Source of the DNA: a sulfur-oxidizing endosymbiont of Gigantopelta aegis
GTDB taxonomy: Bacteria; Pseudomonadota; Gammaproteobacteria; GRL18
Assembly (NCBI RefSeq): GCF_016097415.1
Contig: NZ_JAEHGE010000001.1
Span: forward strand, 2,839,157 to 2,903,156
Direction of reading: 5' to 3'
DNA length: 64,000 nt
This document shows positions 10,739 to 19,716 of this stretch, piece after piece. A program made the translations under genes and the position numbers. The notes below the pieces were generated by a model. It was not told the origin of the DNA. It did no database searches and saw only the letters and a list, made by a program, of their open reading frames with translations. The stretch's first letter is position 1, and every line of letters starts with the position of its first letter.

Positions 10739-11465
10739 CGCTTACTGAGCAGCTAAAAAACTGTTTGAAGACAGTCGCAAGACTTATGGAACCCGTCGTC
10801 TTAAAAGAAAACTGGCTGAAAAAGGCGTTCATATAAGCCGCCGGAGAATTGGTCGATTAATGAAAAAAGCCGGTTTGTTTTGTAAAACGAAGAGACGCTT
10901 TAAAGCGACGACTAATTCCAAGCATAATAAGCGTATATCTCCAAATTTACTGGAAAGAGAGTTTACTGTCTCTCAACCTGATCGCTACTATGTGGGTGAT
11001 ATTACCTATATTGCCACCAAGGAAGGCTGGTTATATTTAGCGGTTGTCATTGACTTATTCTCTAGGCAAATTGTTGGCTGGTCGATGGATGAGCGAATGA
11101 AAGCCAAGCTAGTCAATGATGCTTTACTGATGGCCATATGGAAGCGTAAACCAATGGATGGATTGCTTTGGCATACTGACCGAGGTAGCCAATATGCCTC
11201 TGATAGTCATAGAAAAATATTGTCGGATCATAACATAATTCAGTCTATGAGCCGCAAAGGAAATTGCTGGGACAATGCTGTATCAGAGAGCTTCTTTCAT
11301 AGTTTGAAAACTGAATTGACGCACCATTGTCGATTCAAAACCAGAGTAGAAGCAAAGCAGGCAATATTTGAATATATTGAGGTATTTTATAATCGGGAGC
11401 GACTTCATTCGGCTAATGATTATTTGTCACCAGTCGATTATGAAATACAGCAGGAAATAGCTTAA
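10739..11465 (+). pseudogene. IS3 OrfB transposase, 3' part (copy A)
   Basis: This encodes the catalytic rve (DDE) half of the transposase: [30 protein letters not shown] with the first Asp, [11 protein letters not shown] with the second, and [14 protein letters not shown] with the Glu. The last 201 codons (10860-11465) are open. The 5' part of orfB is separated from it by copy B (it begins at the GTG at 9099). An A-run near 10754 also puts the two halves in different frames, so no functional product is expected. Confidence 0.85.
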
Positions 11466-11754
11466 ATCGATTGATTGAAGAGGGGTAAAGGCGACATAAA
11501 TGCCGCCCATTACCGTTGACGGCCATCGGCTCCTCAGCCTGTGCCGTGAAGATATTGTAACAGGATCATTACCGTTGTGAAAATACCTTGGGTGAATGGA
11601 ACGGCTCTATCGTTCCAGAGGGCAAAGCCCTTTCTCTTCATCTGTTTAAAGTTAACATGAGAAACTAAAATGATAGGAAATACAAAATGACAAAAATCAC
11701 TTGAAACAGCCAAAAAATATTTAGAAAACTGTCCGGAAAAGTGTTGACACATCA

Positions 11755-12357
11755 ATGGGATTGGTTTCAGTGGCACCAAAACCCAATACCAGCAAGCCTT
11801 GCAAAGTAAATAACCTCTATCCATATTTGCTCAAAGGAATTGATATTAATAGGAATAACCAGGTTTGGTGCACAGATATCACGTATTTACGGATGCCACA
11901 TGGATTTGTCTACCTAAGTGCTGTTATGGACTGGAGTAGCCGTTTTGTGCTGTCCTGGGAAGTGTCAACCAGCATGGAAGAAAGCTTTTGTATCAGTAGT
12001 CTGGAAACAGCACTGCGACGATATGGAAAGCCAGAAATCTTCAATACGGATCAAGGTGCTCAATATACTAGCAGAGCATTTACAGGTGTTCTAAAGGCCA
12101 ATGATATAAAAATCAGCATGGACGGCAAAGGCAGAGCAATGGATAACATTATGATTGAACGACTCTGGCGAAGTGTAAAATATGAGGAAATTTACCTCAA
12201 GGATTACCAAAGTATTGATGAGCTAAAGAGCTCATTAAAGGAATATTTTGAGTTTTACAACCATGAACGACCACACAGTACACACGGTGGAAAAACGCCT
12301 GCAGAGATCTATGGCGTGATGAAAGAAGTTGTTCCAGACTTAAAACGGGCAGCATGA
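11755..12357 (+). pseudogene. Second IS3-family transposase OrfB, 5'-truncated
   Basis: About 200 codons of a different IS3-family OrfB begin exactly at the right end of copy A. The rve motifs are present: VWCTDITYLRMPHGFVYLSAVMDW (Asp), FNTDQGAQYTS (Asp) and MIERLWRSVKYEEIY (Glu). The N-terminal half and OrfA are missing, so the element was cut when copy A arrived or by a later deletion. Sequence identity with the OrfB of copies A-F is low, so it is a separate IS lineage. Confidence 0.85.
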
Positions 12358-12388
12358 TGAGAGGATAATCAACTTTACTGGCAACCGC

Positions 12389-12480
12389 CTTGTCCACATA
12401 TCCACAGGCCAAGCCAGTAGCCCTGAGATATATCGCAAGCGTCTCTGGACTACTGGCAGACCTGTGGATATGTGGATAAG
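12389..12480. repeat. Long imperfect inverted repeat after the truncated IS
   Basis: Arms of about 31 bp (12389-12420 and 12450-12480) face each other across a ~29-bp spacer. Both contain CCACATATCCACAGG or its complement, and one indel separates the arms. The block probably belongs to the end of the truncated IS3-like element. The right arm contains TTATCCACA (minus strand, 12471-12479), identical to the DnaA-box consensus, but as a single site. Confidence 0.6.
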
Positions 12481-13452
12481 ACTAATACTATAAATAACCA
12501 ACAGAATTATATCTTAATATTTGAGAAAGCTGTCTTGACAATGGGGTCCACTGTAGTTTTCTATACCAATGAATTAAAAAATACCTACTATTCTTTCTCA
12601 ATAAAACCCGAAATATCAACCGTTAAAATAGCGTTCAAGCCAAAAACAGAAGAGCCCTCATTGGTTTCCTATAATCCGGGCATGCTTGACTCTGAGCCTA
12701 ATATTTCAAAATCCTATAAATTTAAACCATTAAACAAAGCAATACAAAATGATAATCCGGCCTGGTTAGGAAAAAAGTGGCCTGGAGATAAAACCAATTG
12801 GTCTAATGATTTCCCCTTTTACATCAATGTATTTATTCAGGATGCCAACCAAAAACAATCATCCTCTGAAAATAGAGATGCCGTTTTTTCCATAAAAACC
12901 AATCTAACACCCTTTATTACACAAAATATTACAGCAATAAAGTTATCTTTACTGGAAAGAAATAAAAGCCAACTTGATCAATTTATTGCATTCCATCAAC
13001 AAGCAATGGATGCTAAAACTGAGGGGGATGATAAATTTTATTTAAGTGTTAATAAGGCCTTTAAATTATCCAAAGACCGTCAAGCCAATAAACATAGCAG
13101 TCATTTGCATGGGGAGTTGACGCTCTATTTACCAAAAACATTTAAAAGTCATTTAGAGCCTTATACATCCTTGGGACAAACAATTGATCTAGGGGAACTC
13201 AGTATAAAAAGCATTCGCCTTGATGGCAAACAGATTACCTTTGAGATCAGAGGTGAATTGCAAAAACTGGTGCAATTAAAACTGTATAATAAGGCTGATG
13301 AATTAATATCTGAGGTGTTTGAGTTACAGCATATTGAGAACAACAAAGCACATCTAAGCCTCGCTTATCAGGGCAATATTGATAAATTTAAAGTCGTTAT
13401 GGCGCAAAGTCTGGCCGAAAAGAAATATCCCTTTTCTTTTTCGGACCAGTAA
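12472..13452 (+). CDS. Hypothetical protein, start uncertain
   Basis: The family is not recognised. The frame is open for 326 codons if it starts at the GTG at 12472, which lies inside the IS-end inverted repeat; the first ATG at 12541 (MGSTVVFYTNELKN) is the more likely host start. No signal peptide or membrane segment is evident. The protein is hydrophilic, with a mid-region rich in Lys and Ser, and a C-terminal third that reads like beta structure (IDLGELSIKSIRLDGKQITFEI). The native 5' end may have been lost to the IS next to it. It converges on the YdbL-like gene. Confidence 0.55.
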   Translation: MDKTNTINNQQNYILIFEKAVLTMGSTVVFYTNELKNTYYSFSIKPEISTVKIAFKPKTEEPSLVSYNPGMLDSEPNISKSYKFKPLNKAIQNDNPAWLGKKWPGDKTNWSNDFPFYINVFIQDANQKQSSSENRDAVFSIKTNLTPFITQNITAIKLSLLERNKSQLDQFIAFHQQAMDAKTEGDDKFYLSVNKAFKLSKDRQANKHSSHLHGELTLYLPKTFKSHLEPYTSLGQTIDLGELSIKSIRLDGKQITFEIRGELQKLVQLKLYNKADELISEVFELQHIENNKAHLSLAYQGNIDKFKVVMAQSLAEKKYPFSFSDQ

Positions 13453-13492
13453 TAACACACTTTTTAATATCGAATGGCTATTTACATTGCCC

Positions 13493-14191
13493 TTATTTAC
13501 GTTGCCATTGCCCCGATGCATTCTGATACATCCAGCCTGATGCGATCTTATTTATCCAGGTTTTGCTAAAAGTTTTCTGAATATCAGCTTGCCATTCTGG
13601 GTGTCCATTAGCCGTCGCTATTTCCGTATACAATGCCATTCTATCGCTATTCTCAGACTTCACTAATTTTTTTACCGTCGATTTTTGTTTAATGGATAAA
13701 CCTTTTTGACTGACGATGGCAATTAAGCCATTATTCGTAAATCCTACGGCACCAGAATTGTAATAAGCACTCAGTTTTGATTGTCGCTTGCCCATACTTT
13801 TGCGAATAGAATTGATTTTCGGCGTATTAATAGAAATGTTTGCCTGTCCTGCAGCAGATGCCGTAGGAACAAAGAAATCAACAATAGCAACTAAGGCTCT
13901 GGTAGAAAAAGGACGTGCTTGATTAGCGGGATTAAAATTAAGTAAACCTTGACTATTATTAACATCAGTTTCAGAATTTTTCTTCTGCCCATCTACAGGT
14001 CTTACGGATTTTAAAACATCATCAACAATCAACTCAGCCGCTTTTTCTGCGGCCGCCGCAGGAAAATAGATGTTTATCGTGACACAGGATACTGCGGTCA
14101 GGCTAAAGAATAATAGGGCAAATAAGTGATTAAGAGGATAGCTTCGTAAAGTATTTGTTGCTGTTTTCATAGTTTCACCAATACGGGTCAT
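13493..14191 (-). CDS. YdbL-like (DUF1318) protein with YnbE-like lipoprotein N-terminus
   Basis: This 232-residue envelope protein has a signal sequence ending near LTAVSC (a probable lipobox), then VTINIYFPAAAAEKAAELIV, typical of DUF1318 proteins. The C-terminal ~110 residues (NSIRKSMGKRQSKLSAYY to GWMYQNASGQWQRK) resemble E. coli YdbL. The gene lies 95 bp downstream of a YdbH homologue. In E. coli the operon is ydbH-ynbE-ydbL, where YdbH and lipoprotein YnbE form an intermembrane phospholipid bridge and YdbL modulates it. No separate ynbE fits in the gap here, so the lipoprotein-like N-terminus may stand in for YnbE (inference). Confidence 0.75.
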   Translation of the reverse strand: MTRIGETMKTATNTLRSYPLNHLFALLFFSLTAVSCVTINIYFPAAAAEKAAELIVDDVLKSVRPVDGQKKNSETDVNNSQGLLNFNPANQARPFSTRALVAIVDFFVPTASAAGQANISINTPKINSIRKSMGKRQSKLSAYYNSGAVGFTNNGLIAIVSQKGLSIKQKSTVKKLVKSENSDRMALYTEIATANGHPEWQADIQKTFSKTWINKIASGWMYQNASGQWQRK

Positions 14192-14286
14192 GTTAATGTC
14201 TAATGTTTAATGTTTTCGATAGTATTGCATAGTTTTACTGAATCAAAACTGAATTAGTGCTTTGATTCTCAATGAGCAGTCATCAA

Positions 14287-16575
14287 TTACTCAATAGTGG
14301 CCTCATTGGCAAGTTGAATAGCTTTTAGGCGTGATGTTAGAGTTGACCAACTGACCTGCCGTTGAAAGCCCATAACGTCAATTCTGGGAATGCCACCACC
14401 TTTAACAATATAGTAGCTATTTCCCTTTGCTTCAACTCCGGACATCTGACAAACATTGTTTTTTAGTTTACAACTTAAACCGATCTTGTCATAGCGAAAG
14501 GATTCAAAAAAGCTTAAAAAGGTGCGTGACAATAAACCTGAAGCACCACCCAAACTAGAGATATTATCAATGGCTGTCTGACTTATACGATGCCGACTAT
14601 CATCATTTTCAGGTGTTTTGAGGCTCGCATCAAAAGCAACGGGTTCCCAGGCACTGAGCTCAAGATCATGTAAATAACCACCAATACGCCCTTCTATTTG
14701 TCCAAAATTATAGGTTTTTGTCAATGATTCTAGGCTCAGGTTTATTAAATCGATATTGGCAAACAATTGTGCATAATCTTGTAAGGGTTCATCAATTCGC
14801 AAATCTTTTATAATGACAACTCCATCAAAGACTTTAAGCATTAATGCGCCACCTACCGTTAAATATTGTTCATTATAGGTGGTTGATGGAATCACTGCAG
14901 ATAAACTTCCAGCTAATAAGGGCCAGTCATAATGTTCCGACAATAATGCTAATGACACGGGTTTGATCATCCCATCAACGGTTAAAGTCATCCCTTTGCT
15001 ATGAGCTTCCTTATTTTTTTTAGATATGGCTTTATTAGATATGTTTTTTTGAGCAGTCCCTCGATTCTGGTGGGCTAATGAGGGATGAATATGGTCAATT
15101 TCAAGACTATTGATATGTAAGGCACCATCAAAAATAGGAATGTCTGTCCCTTTTAATAAGCTTAGATAGTCATTATGAAATACAAAATCAAATTTTGCTG
15201 CACCTAATGGTAATCCATTGAGTAATAGTTCCTGCCATGATAGATAACTATTCACCGCAGCCTTTGAGGATTTATTATTCCAGTTTAGCTTACCGTTGAG
15301 TGCAACCATTGCCAAGTTTTCATTTAATTCAACTGAAAAATCCCTAAATTTTGTATTCGCTGTTATTTTATTTTTATTGATCCTGAAGTGAGCAGTCAGT
15401 GCTCCTTCAACTTTAATTTCTTCATAGTCAGTACCTGATAAAATATTATTGAGATAATATTGATTAAAGCCAGCGAGATTGATAATCTCTAAAGAACTAT
15501 CCAATTGTTTGAATTGCAGCGGTTTCTTATAATCTAACCAGCCTTTAGCATTAAGCTCGATAATCCCTTTTGAGCCTAAACTTAATTGTGCAACATGAAT
15601 TCGCTGATTATTATAAATCGTAAATCGACTACGCAGTTTTTCTTTACCTGTTAAAGAAACATAGGTGTCACTTTGTAAGATCTCACCCGATAATGCATTA
15701 ACAGACAAGCTCACATCATAGTCAGCCTTTGATGTTTTTTTCTTATTTTGTTTTAAATTGATAGCACTGGAAAAATTCAGGGCTAAATTTTCTGCCATAT
15801 CATCACCATATTGATAATGTAGCTCCGATATTTTTCCTTTAATTTTAAGCACATTTAAAACACTTTCTGAAGATGTGTTATTAAAATATCCATTAGCCTG
15901 GCCGGAAAAGCTTACAATAGCACCTGCCTCTGCTAATTTTTCCGCCATTTCAGATAATTCATATTGTTTTAAATAATCCTGAATCAATGTTTTGAAATAT
16001 TTATAATCCAGATCGATAGCCTTAAATGACGTAGACCACTTATCATTAGTGAGTTTAATTGCCAGTGATAATTCTGACTTAGATAAGTGTAAATTTTCCA
16101 GTGCGAATTCCAGACTATTCTTAGGCTTATCAAAATTGAAGGTAAAATCGGACTCTACTTCTGTCTGATTAATTAAACCTTTGAAGGCAATTTTCCCTTG
16201 CTGGCAGCTAATGAGCATTTCTGACAGCACTAGATCTGGGCATGAAATCGTTAATTGACTAACATTTTGATAGGGCGGAGGTAATTTTAACTGAGAAGAA
16301 TTAATAATGAGTTTTAATGGTGACGATGACAGATCAATTGAAACCATTAATTCATCAAGTTTTAATTGTTGCAAAAATTCAATTTGCTGCTTATTTTGTG
16401 AGTCTGAAAGTAGTTGGGCTAGAGATACTTGCCCAATATTTAATTGTATGTTTTTAATCGAAAAACTACGCAGAGAAAATGATAATGCCGATAAAATGAT
16501 GAGAGTTTGTAATACCCCAATAGCGCTTCGGCGGGAAAAAAAAGAACACTTTACCCTTTGCATGGATTTTAGCAT
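14287..16575 (-). CDS. YdbH-family AsmA-like intermembrane lipid transport protein
   Basis: This is a 762-residue protein with one N-terminal membrane anchor (about residues 18-36, AIGVLQTLIILSALSFSLRS) and a long periplasmic beta-rich region. The C-terminal part carries DYAQLFANIDLINLSLESL, FGQIEGRIGGYLHDLELSAWEPVAFDA and ASGLLSRTFLSFFESFRYDKIGLSCKL, which are characteristic of the YdbH family. E. coli YdbH acts with TamB and YhdP in moving phospholipids to the outer membrane. It is followed co-directionally by the YdbL-like gene and preceded by cysM (36 bp gap). Confidence 0.8.
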   Translation of the reverse strand: MLKSMQRVKCSFFSRRSAIGVLQTLIILSALSFSLRSFSIKNIQLNIGQVSLAQLLSDSQNKQQIEFLQQLKLDELMVSIDLSSSPLKLIINSSQLKLPPPYQNVSQLTISCPDLVLSEMLISCQQGKIAFKGLINQTEVESDFTFNFDKPKNSLEFALENLHLSKSELSLAIKLTNDKWSTSFKAIDLDYKYFKTLIQDYLKQYELSEMAEKLAEAGAIVSFSGQANGYFNNTSSESVLNVLKIKGKISELHYQYGDDMAENLALNFSSAINLKQNKKKTSKADYDVSLSVNALSGEILQSDTYVSLTGKEKLRSRFTIYNNQRIHVAQLSLGSKGIIELNAKGWLDYKKPLQFKQLDSSLEIINLAGFNQYYLNNILSGTDYEEIKVEGALTAHFRINKNKITANTKFRDFSVELNENLAMVALNGKLNWNNKSSKAAVNSYLSWQELLLNGLPLGAAKFDFVFHNDYLSLLKGTDIPIFDGALHINSLEIDHIHPSLAHQNRGTAQKNISNKAISKKNKEAHSKGMTLTVDGMIKPVSLALLSEHYDWPLLAGSLSAVIPSTTYNEQYLTVGGALMLKVFDGVVIIKDLRIDEPLQDYAQLFANIDLINLSLESLTKTYNFGQIEGRIGGYLHDLELSAWEPVAFDASLKTPENDDSRHRISQTAIDNISSLGGASGLLSRTFLSFFESFRYDKIGLSCKLKNNVCQMSGVEAKGNSYYIVKGGGIPRIDVMGFQRQVSWSTLTSRLKAIQLANEATIE

Positions 16576-16611
16576 TAAATAGCCACCAGAATTATCAGCA
16601 TAAAGTTTTCA

Positions 16612-17502
16612 TTATGCTGGAAAAACCCCCGTTGAAAGGTATCGATCACCTCGGTCACAAATGATAGCCACAATCGTTGCGTTTTCAATAGTGGCTGATA
16701 ATTTTAAAGCAGCAGCGACAGCACCGCCAGAAGAGACCCCGGCAAAGATACCTTCTTCTGCCGCTAAACGTCTGACCGTCGTTTCTGCTTCATCCTGACT
16801 GACATCCAATAATTGATCAACTTCATCAGCAGAATAAATCTTAGGTAAATATTCTTCTGGCCAACGACGAATACCCGGTATTTTAGAACCTTCTTCTGGT
16901 TGCACACCGACAATTTGAATCATTTCATTTTTTTCTTTTAAAAAACGCGATGTGCCCATTATTGTACCCGTCGTTCCCATGGCACTGACAAAATGCGTAA
17001 TTTCACCCTCAGTATCACGCCATATTTCAGGCCCCGTCCCTAAGTAATGGGCAATTGGATTATCAGCATTGGAAAACTGATCCAACACAATCCCCTCGCC
17101 CTTTGCTTCCATTTCTCTGGAGAGATCAATCGCGGCTTCCATGCTGCCTTCAGCAGGCGTTAGAATAATCTCTGCACCAAAAGCCTTCATGCTACCGCGA
17201 CGTTCTTCACTCATGTTGTCAGGCATAATGAGGATCATTCTATAGCCCTTGATTGCCGCCGCCATCGCCAGCGCAATTCCGGTATTACCACTGGTCGCTT
17301 CAATCAGCGTATCACCCGGCTTAATATCACCTCGCTGTTCAGCACGTTTTATCATACTCAAAGCAGGACGATCTTTAACCGAACCTGCTGGATTATTGCC
17401 TTCAAGTTTGACCAAAATCTGGTTTGTCGTATTTCCGGGTAAACGCTGTAAGCGGACTAATGGGGTGTTGCCTACAAATTCTTCAATCGTGGGATAATTC
17501 AT
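16612..17502 (-). CDS. cysM: Cysteine synthase B (O-acetylserine sulfhydrylase)
   Basis: CysM is a PLP enzyme that makes cysteine (or S-sulfocysteine from thiosulfate) from O-acetylserine. The 296-residue product has the PLP lysine at residue 43 in NNPAGSVKDRPA, the substrate loop EATSGNTGIALA and the phosphate-binding GTTGTIMGTSRFL. The shorter length and the NMSEERRGSMKAFGAEI segment favour CysM over CysK. It is divergent from the Hpt gene at 17609; the two share a short intergenic region with a perfect palindrome. Confidence 0.92.
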   Translation of the reverse strand: MNYPTIEEFVGNTPLVRLQRLPGNTTNQILVKLEGNNPAGSVKDRPALSMIKRAEQRGDIKPGDTLIEATSGNTGIALAMAAAIKGYRMILIMPDNMSEERRGSMKAFGAEIILTPAEGSMEAAIDLSREMEAKGEGIVLDQFSNADNPIAHYLGTGPEIWRDTEGEITHFVSAMGTTGTIMGTSRFLKEKNEMIQIVGVQPEEGSKIPGIRRWPEEYLPKIYSADEVDQLLDVSQDEAETTVRRLAAEEGIFAGVSSGGAVAAALKLSATIENATIVAIICDRGDRYLSTGVFPA

Positions 17503-17563
17503 ACTGTTCCAATATAGATAATGGTATCGTTTTTTTAATAAGATGCGGGTTATTTTAACGCTT

Positions 17564-17590
17564 TATGCTATATTCGTAAAATATAGCATA
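17564..17590. promoter_or_regulatory. Perfect 11-bp inverted repeat before the Hpt gene
   Basis: TATGCTATATT (17564-17574), a 5-base spacer and AATATAGCATA (17580-17590) form an exact dyad 18 bp before the ATG of the Hpt gene and about 60 bp before cysM. Its position and lack of a GC-rich stem or T-run point to an operator rather than a terminator. It would overlap the Hpt promoter. The regulator is unknown. Confidence 0.55.
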
Positions 17591-17608
17591 CATTATAGGA
17601 AAGTTTAT

Positions 17609-17953
17609 ATGTCACAAAGTTTAGCCATACTTGATCAACAAAAAGCGCTAGAACGCGTTTCAGGTAATAAAAAATTAGCGGATGATTTATTAGCCATGTT
17701 GATAAAAGAACTGCCTGACTATAAACTGACCATCAAAGCTGAACTGCAAAAACAAGATAAAGAAGAACTGCGTAAGATAATCCACAAAATCCATGGTGGC
17801 CTGCGCTATTTGGGTGCTCCCGCATTGATGGATATCATCAGTCAAACAGATTATCAGTTATTTGACTTAAGTGACGACCAACTGAATAGTAATATTGAAA
17901 CAATTTTCATGGAAATAGATCGCTTGCTTGAACTGGGGAAATATCCCGAGTAA
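17609..17953 (+). CDS. Hpt-domain histidine phosphotransfer protein
   Basis: The ATG at 17609 is chosen because AGGAAAG lies just before it; an upstream in-frame ATG at 17543 would run through the palindrome. The 114-residue product is a lone Hpt domain. The segment RKIIHKIHGGLRYLGAPALM matches the BarA-type Hpt motif, with His59 as the predicted phosphoacceptor. Such proteins relay phosphate between hybrid kinases and response regulators. No kinase is adjacent; the hybrid kinases at 54098-62164 are possible partners by type only. The gene converges with the membrane protein at 17958, stops 4 bp apart. Confidence 0.82.
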   Translation: MSQSLAILDQQKALERVSGNKKLADDLLAMLIKELPDYKLTIKAELQKQDKEELRKIIHKIHGGLRYLGAPALMDIISQTDYQLFDLSDDQLNSNIETIFMEIDRLLELGKYPE

Positions 17954-17957
17954 ATGG

Positions 17958-18491
17958 CTAACGACGGGCATTTACCTCAAGTAACTTAATCTTCCATTGC
18001 AATGAGTCAACATCAATTGTCTTGTCTTTTTTAGATTCAGACAAATTTTTGGCAAAAAGCTCTGGTTCTAATAAAATATGGCTGTCAATTTTTTTACTTT
18101 GCTGGGCAGCTAGGCGGGTATCAATTTTATGCTTTAATTGCAGTACCGACTGACAATTATTGGGGGTTGGACATTTGAATAATGATATTTGCAATATAAT
18201 TGACTGTAGACGATAACGTGGCGAGTTATTTTTTATCTCTGCATTGAGTTTATAGAAGTTACCATAAGACCATTTGTGCTCAACCGTTGAAAGCTCAACC
18301 TGCTCCAAAGGAATTAGATGCTTTTTCTTTTCAACACGATTATCTTCTTGGAAATAGAAAAATACAGCGGTAATAACCATCACCAGTGCCAGTGCAATAA
18401 CGACTTTACCAAAAGTGGGTTTCTTAATAGTGATATAGACCAATAGAAAAACAACAATTAAACTAACAACAGCACCAATAACAAATCCCAT
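17958..18491 (-). CDS. Small membrane protein of unknown function
   Basis: The 177-residue product starts with two hydrophobic segments (about residues 4-21 and 28-46, GFVIGAVVSLIVVFLLVYI and VVIALALVMVITAVFFYF). A soluble domain follows, probably periplasmic, with EHKWSYGNFYKLNAEIKNNSPRYRL and two cysteines (KCPTPNNC). The soluble part reads like an immunoglobulin-like beta domain, but no family is recognised. It lies downstream of the DAHP synthase on the same strand, with a weak hairpin (18505-18535) between them. Confidence 0.7.
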   Translation of the reverse strand: MGFVIGAVVSLIVVFLLVYITIKKPTFGKVVIALALVMVITAVFFYFQEDNRVEKKKHLIPLEQVELSTVEHKWSYGNFYKLNAEIKNNSPRYRLQSIILQISLFKCPTPNNCQSVLQLKHKIDTRLAAQQSKKIDSHILLEPELFAKNLSESKKDKTIDVDSLQWKIKLLEVNARR

Positions 18492-18539
18492 CCATCTACT
18501 CCATTATGCTCTCCCCATTATCATGGGAAGAGAAAATTA

Positions 18540-19607
18540 TTAGTCACTCGACTGTTGCAAACGACGTTGCTGAACTGCTTTTGATAGTTGTTTCAATACG
18601 TTAAGACTATCTTCCCAATTGATACATGCATCGGTGATACTCTGACCATACTGAAGGTCTTCTTTATTATTGCAATTCTGACGCCCTTCAACTAAATGGC
18701 TTTCTATCATCGCACCAATAATACGCTTATCACCATCAGCAACTTGTTGACTGACGTTTTCAGCCACATCAATTTGTTTCTTAAATTGTTTCTGGCTATT
18801 GGCATGACTAAAGTCAATCATCAAATTGGGTACCAGAGAAGAGCTTTCCATGTCTTGTGCCACCGCTTCGACATGAGAGGCATCATAATTTGGCTCGGCA
18901 CCACCACGTAAAATAATATGACAATCTTCATTACCTGAGGTGGAAAATATCGCCGATTTACCTTGTTTCGTGACCGATAAAAACACATGTGGCCGACTTG
19001 ATGAAGAGATTGCATCAATGGCAACACGACTACCACCATCAGTGGCATTTTTAAATCCAACAGGACACGATAAACCTGAAGCCAATTCACGATGTACCTG
19101 ACTTTCGGTTGTCCGGGCGCCAATGGCTCCCCAGCTGATTAAATCTGCCACATATTGTGGAGAAATCAGATCCAAAAATTCTGTTGCTGTGGGAATTCCC
19201 ATGTTATTAACATTCACTAGAAATTCACGAGCAATTCCCAAACCCTTATTAATTTTAAATGAACCATCTAGATCAGGATCATTAATAAGACCTTTCCAAC
19301 CGACAGTCGTTCGCGGTTTTTCAAAATAAACACGCATTACGATTAATAAATCGTCACTTAATTTTTCCCGGGTGGCTTTTAATAAGTGGGCATATTCAGT
19401 CGCTGCTTTAACATCATGAATAGAACATGGGCCGATAATAATAATTAGCCGATCATCTTCACCGCTTAGGATCTTATGAATTTCCTGACGCGCATTTGAC
19501 ACCGTTATTTTGGCATTTTCTGTACTTGGAAATTGCTCATGAATTTTTTCCGGAGCAATTACTTCATTTATACCAAGAATACGTAAATCGTCAGTTACAA
19601 TAGTCAT
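18540..19607 (-). CDS. aroG: 3-deoxy-7-phosphoheptulonate (DAHP) synthase, class I
   Basis: This enzyme condenses phosphoenolpyruvate with erythrose 4-phosphate, the first step of the shikimate pathway. The 355 residues contain the class I (AroF/G/H) motifs IIIIGPCSIHD, MRVYFEKPRTTVGWKGLINDP, GARTTESQVHRELASGLSCPVGFKN and MIDFSHANSQKQ. The feedback type (Phe, Tyr or Trp) cannot be told from the sequence by eye, so the symbol is a family label. The cap ends in a Gln-rich tail (LQQSSD). Confidence 0.9.
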   Translation of the reverse strand: MTIVTDDLRILGINEVIAPEKIHEQFPSTENAKITVSNARQEIHKILSGEDDRLIIIIGPCSIHDVKAATEYAHLLKATREKLSDDLLIVMRVYFEKPRTTVGWKGLINDPDLDGSFKINKGLGIAREFLVNVNNMGIPTATEFLDLISPQYVADLISWGAIGARTTESQVHRELASGLSCPVGFKNATDGGSRVAIDAISSSSRPHVFLSVTKQGKSAIFSTSGNEDCHIILRGGAEPNYDASHVEAVAQDMESSSLVPNLMIDFSHANSQKQFKKQIDVAENVSQQVADGDKRIIGAMIESHLVEGRQNCNNKEDLQYGQSITDACINWEDSLNVLKQLSKAVQQRRLQQSSD

Positions 19608-19716
19608 ACCAAATTTCCAAATGGTTTATTAAAAATAATCTTAAGGCGTATTTAAGCCACAAAATCGGTGATTATAGCACAATAAAAAAAACAATAATCC
19701 GTAACACAAAGAATTA

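Larger units (their letters stand above)
8737..11754 (+). mobile_element. IS3-family element, copy A, split by copy B
   Basis: Copy A is a plus-oriented copy of the 1515-bp IS3-family element. Its left end (TAATGTGGC) is at 8737 and its right end (GACACATCA) at 11754. It is interrupted after 9233 by a complete second copy in reverse orientation and resumes at 10739. Its own outer flanks (ACT and ATG) do not match, unlike copies B, C and E, so sequence next to it was lost or rearranged after insertion. The right side abuts a truncated transposase of another element. Confidence 0.9.

Noticed and set aside
11534-11824. 96-codon minus-strand frame
   Set aside because: It spans the non-coding right end of IS3 copy A on the wrong strand and part of the other transposase.
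12471-12479. TTATCCACA, a perfect DnaA-box consensus
   Set aside because: It is a single site inside the inverted repeat at the end of a degraded IS, with no cluster of boxes and no dnaA, gidA or rpmH nearby, so it is not an origin.
18505-18535. Hairpin CTCTCCCCAT/ATGGGAAGAG between the DAHP synthase and the small membrane protein
   Set aside because: It has no T-run on the relevant strand, so it was not listed as a terminator.
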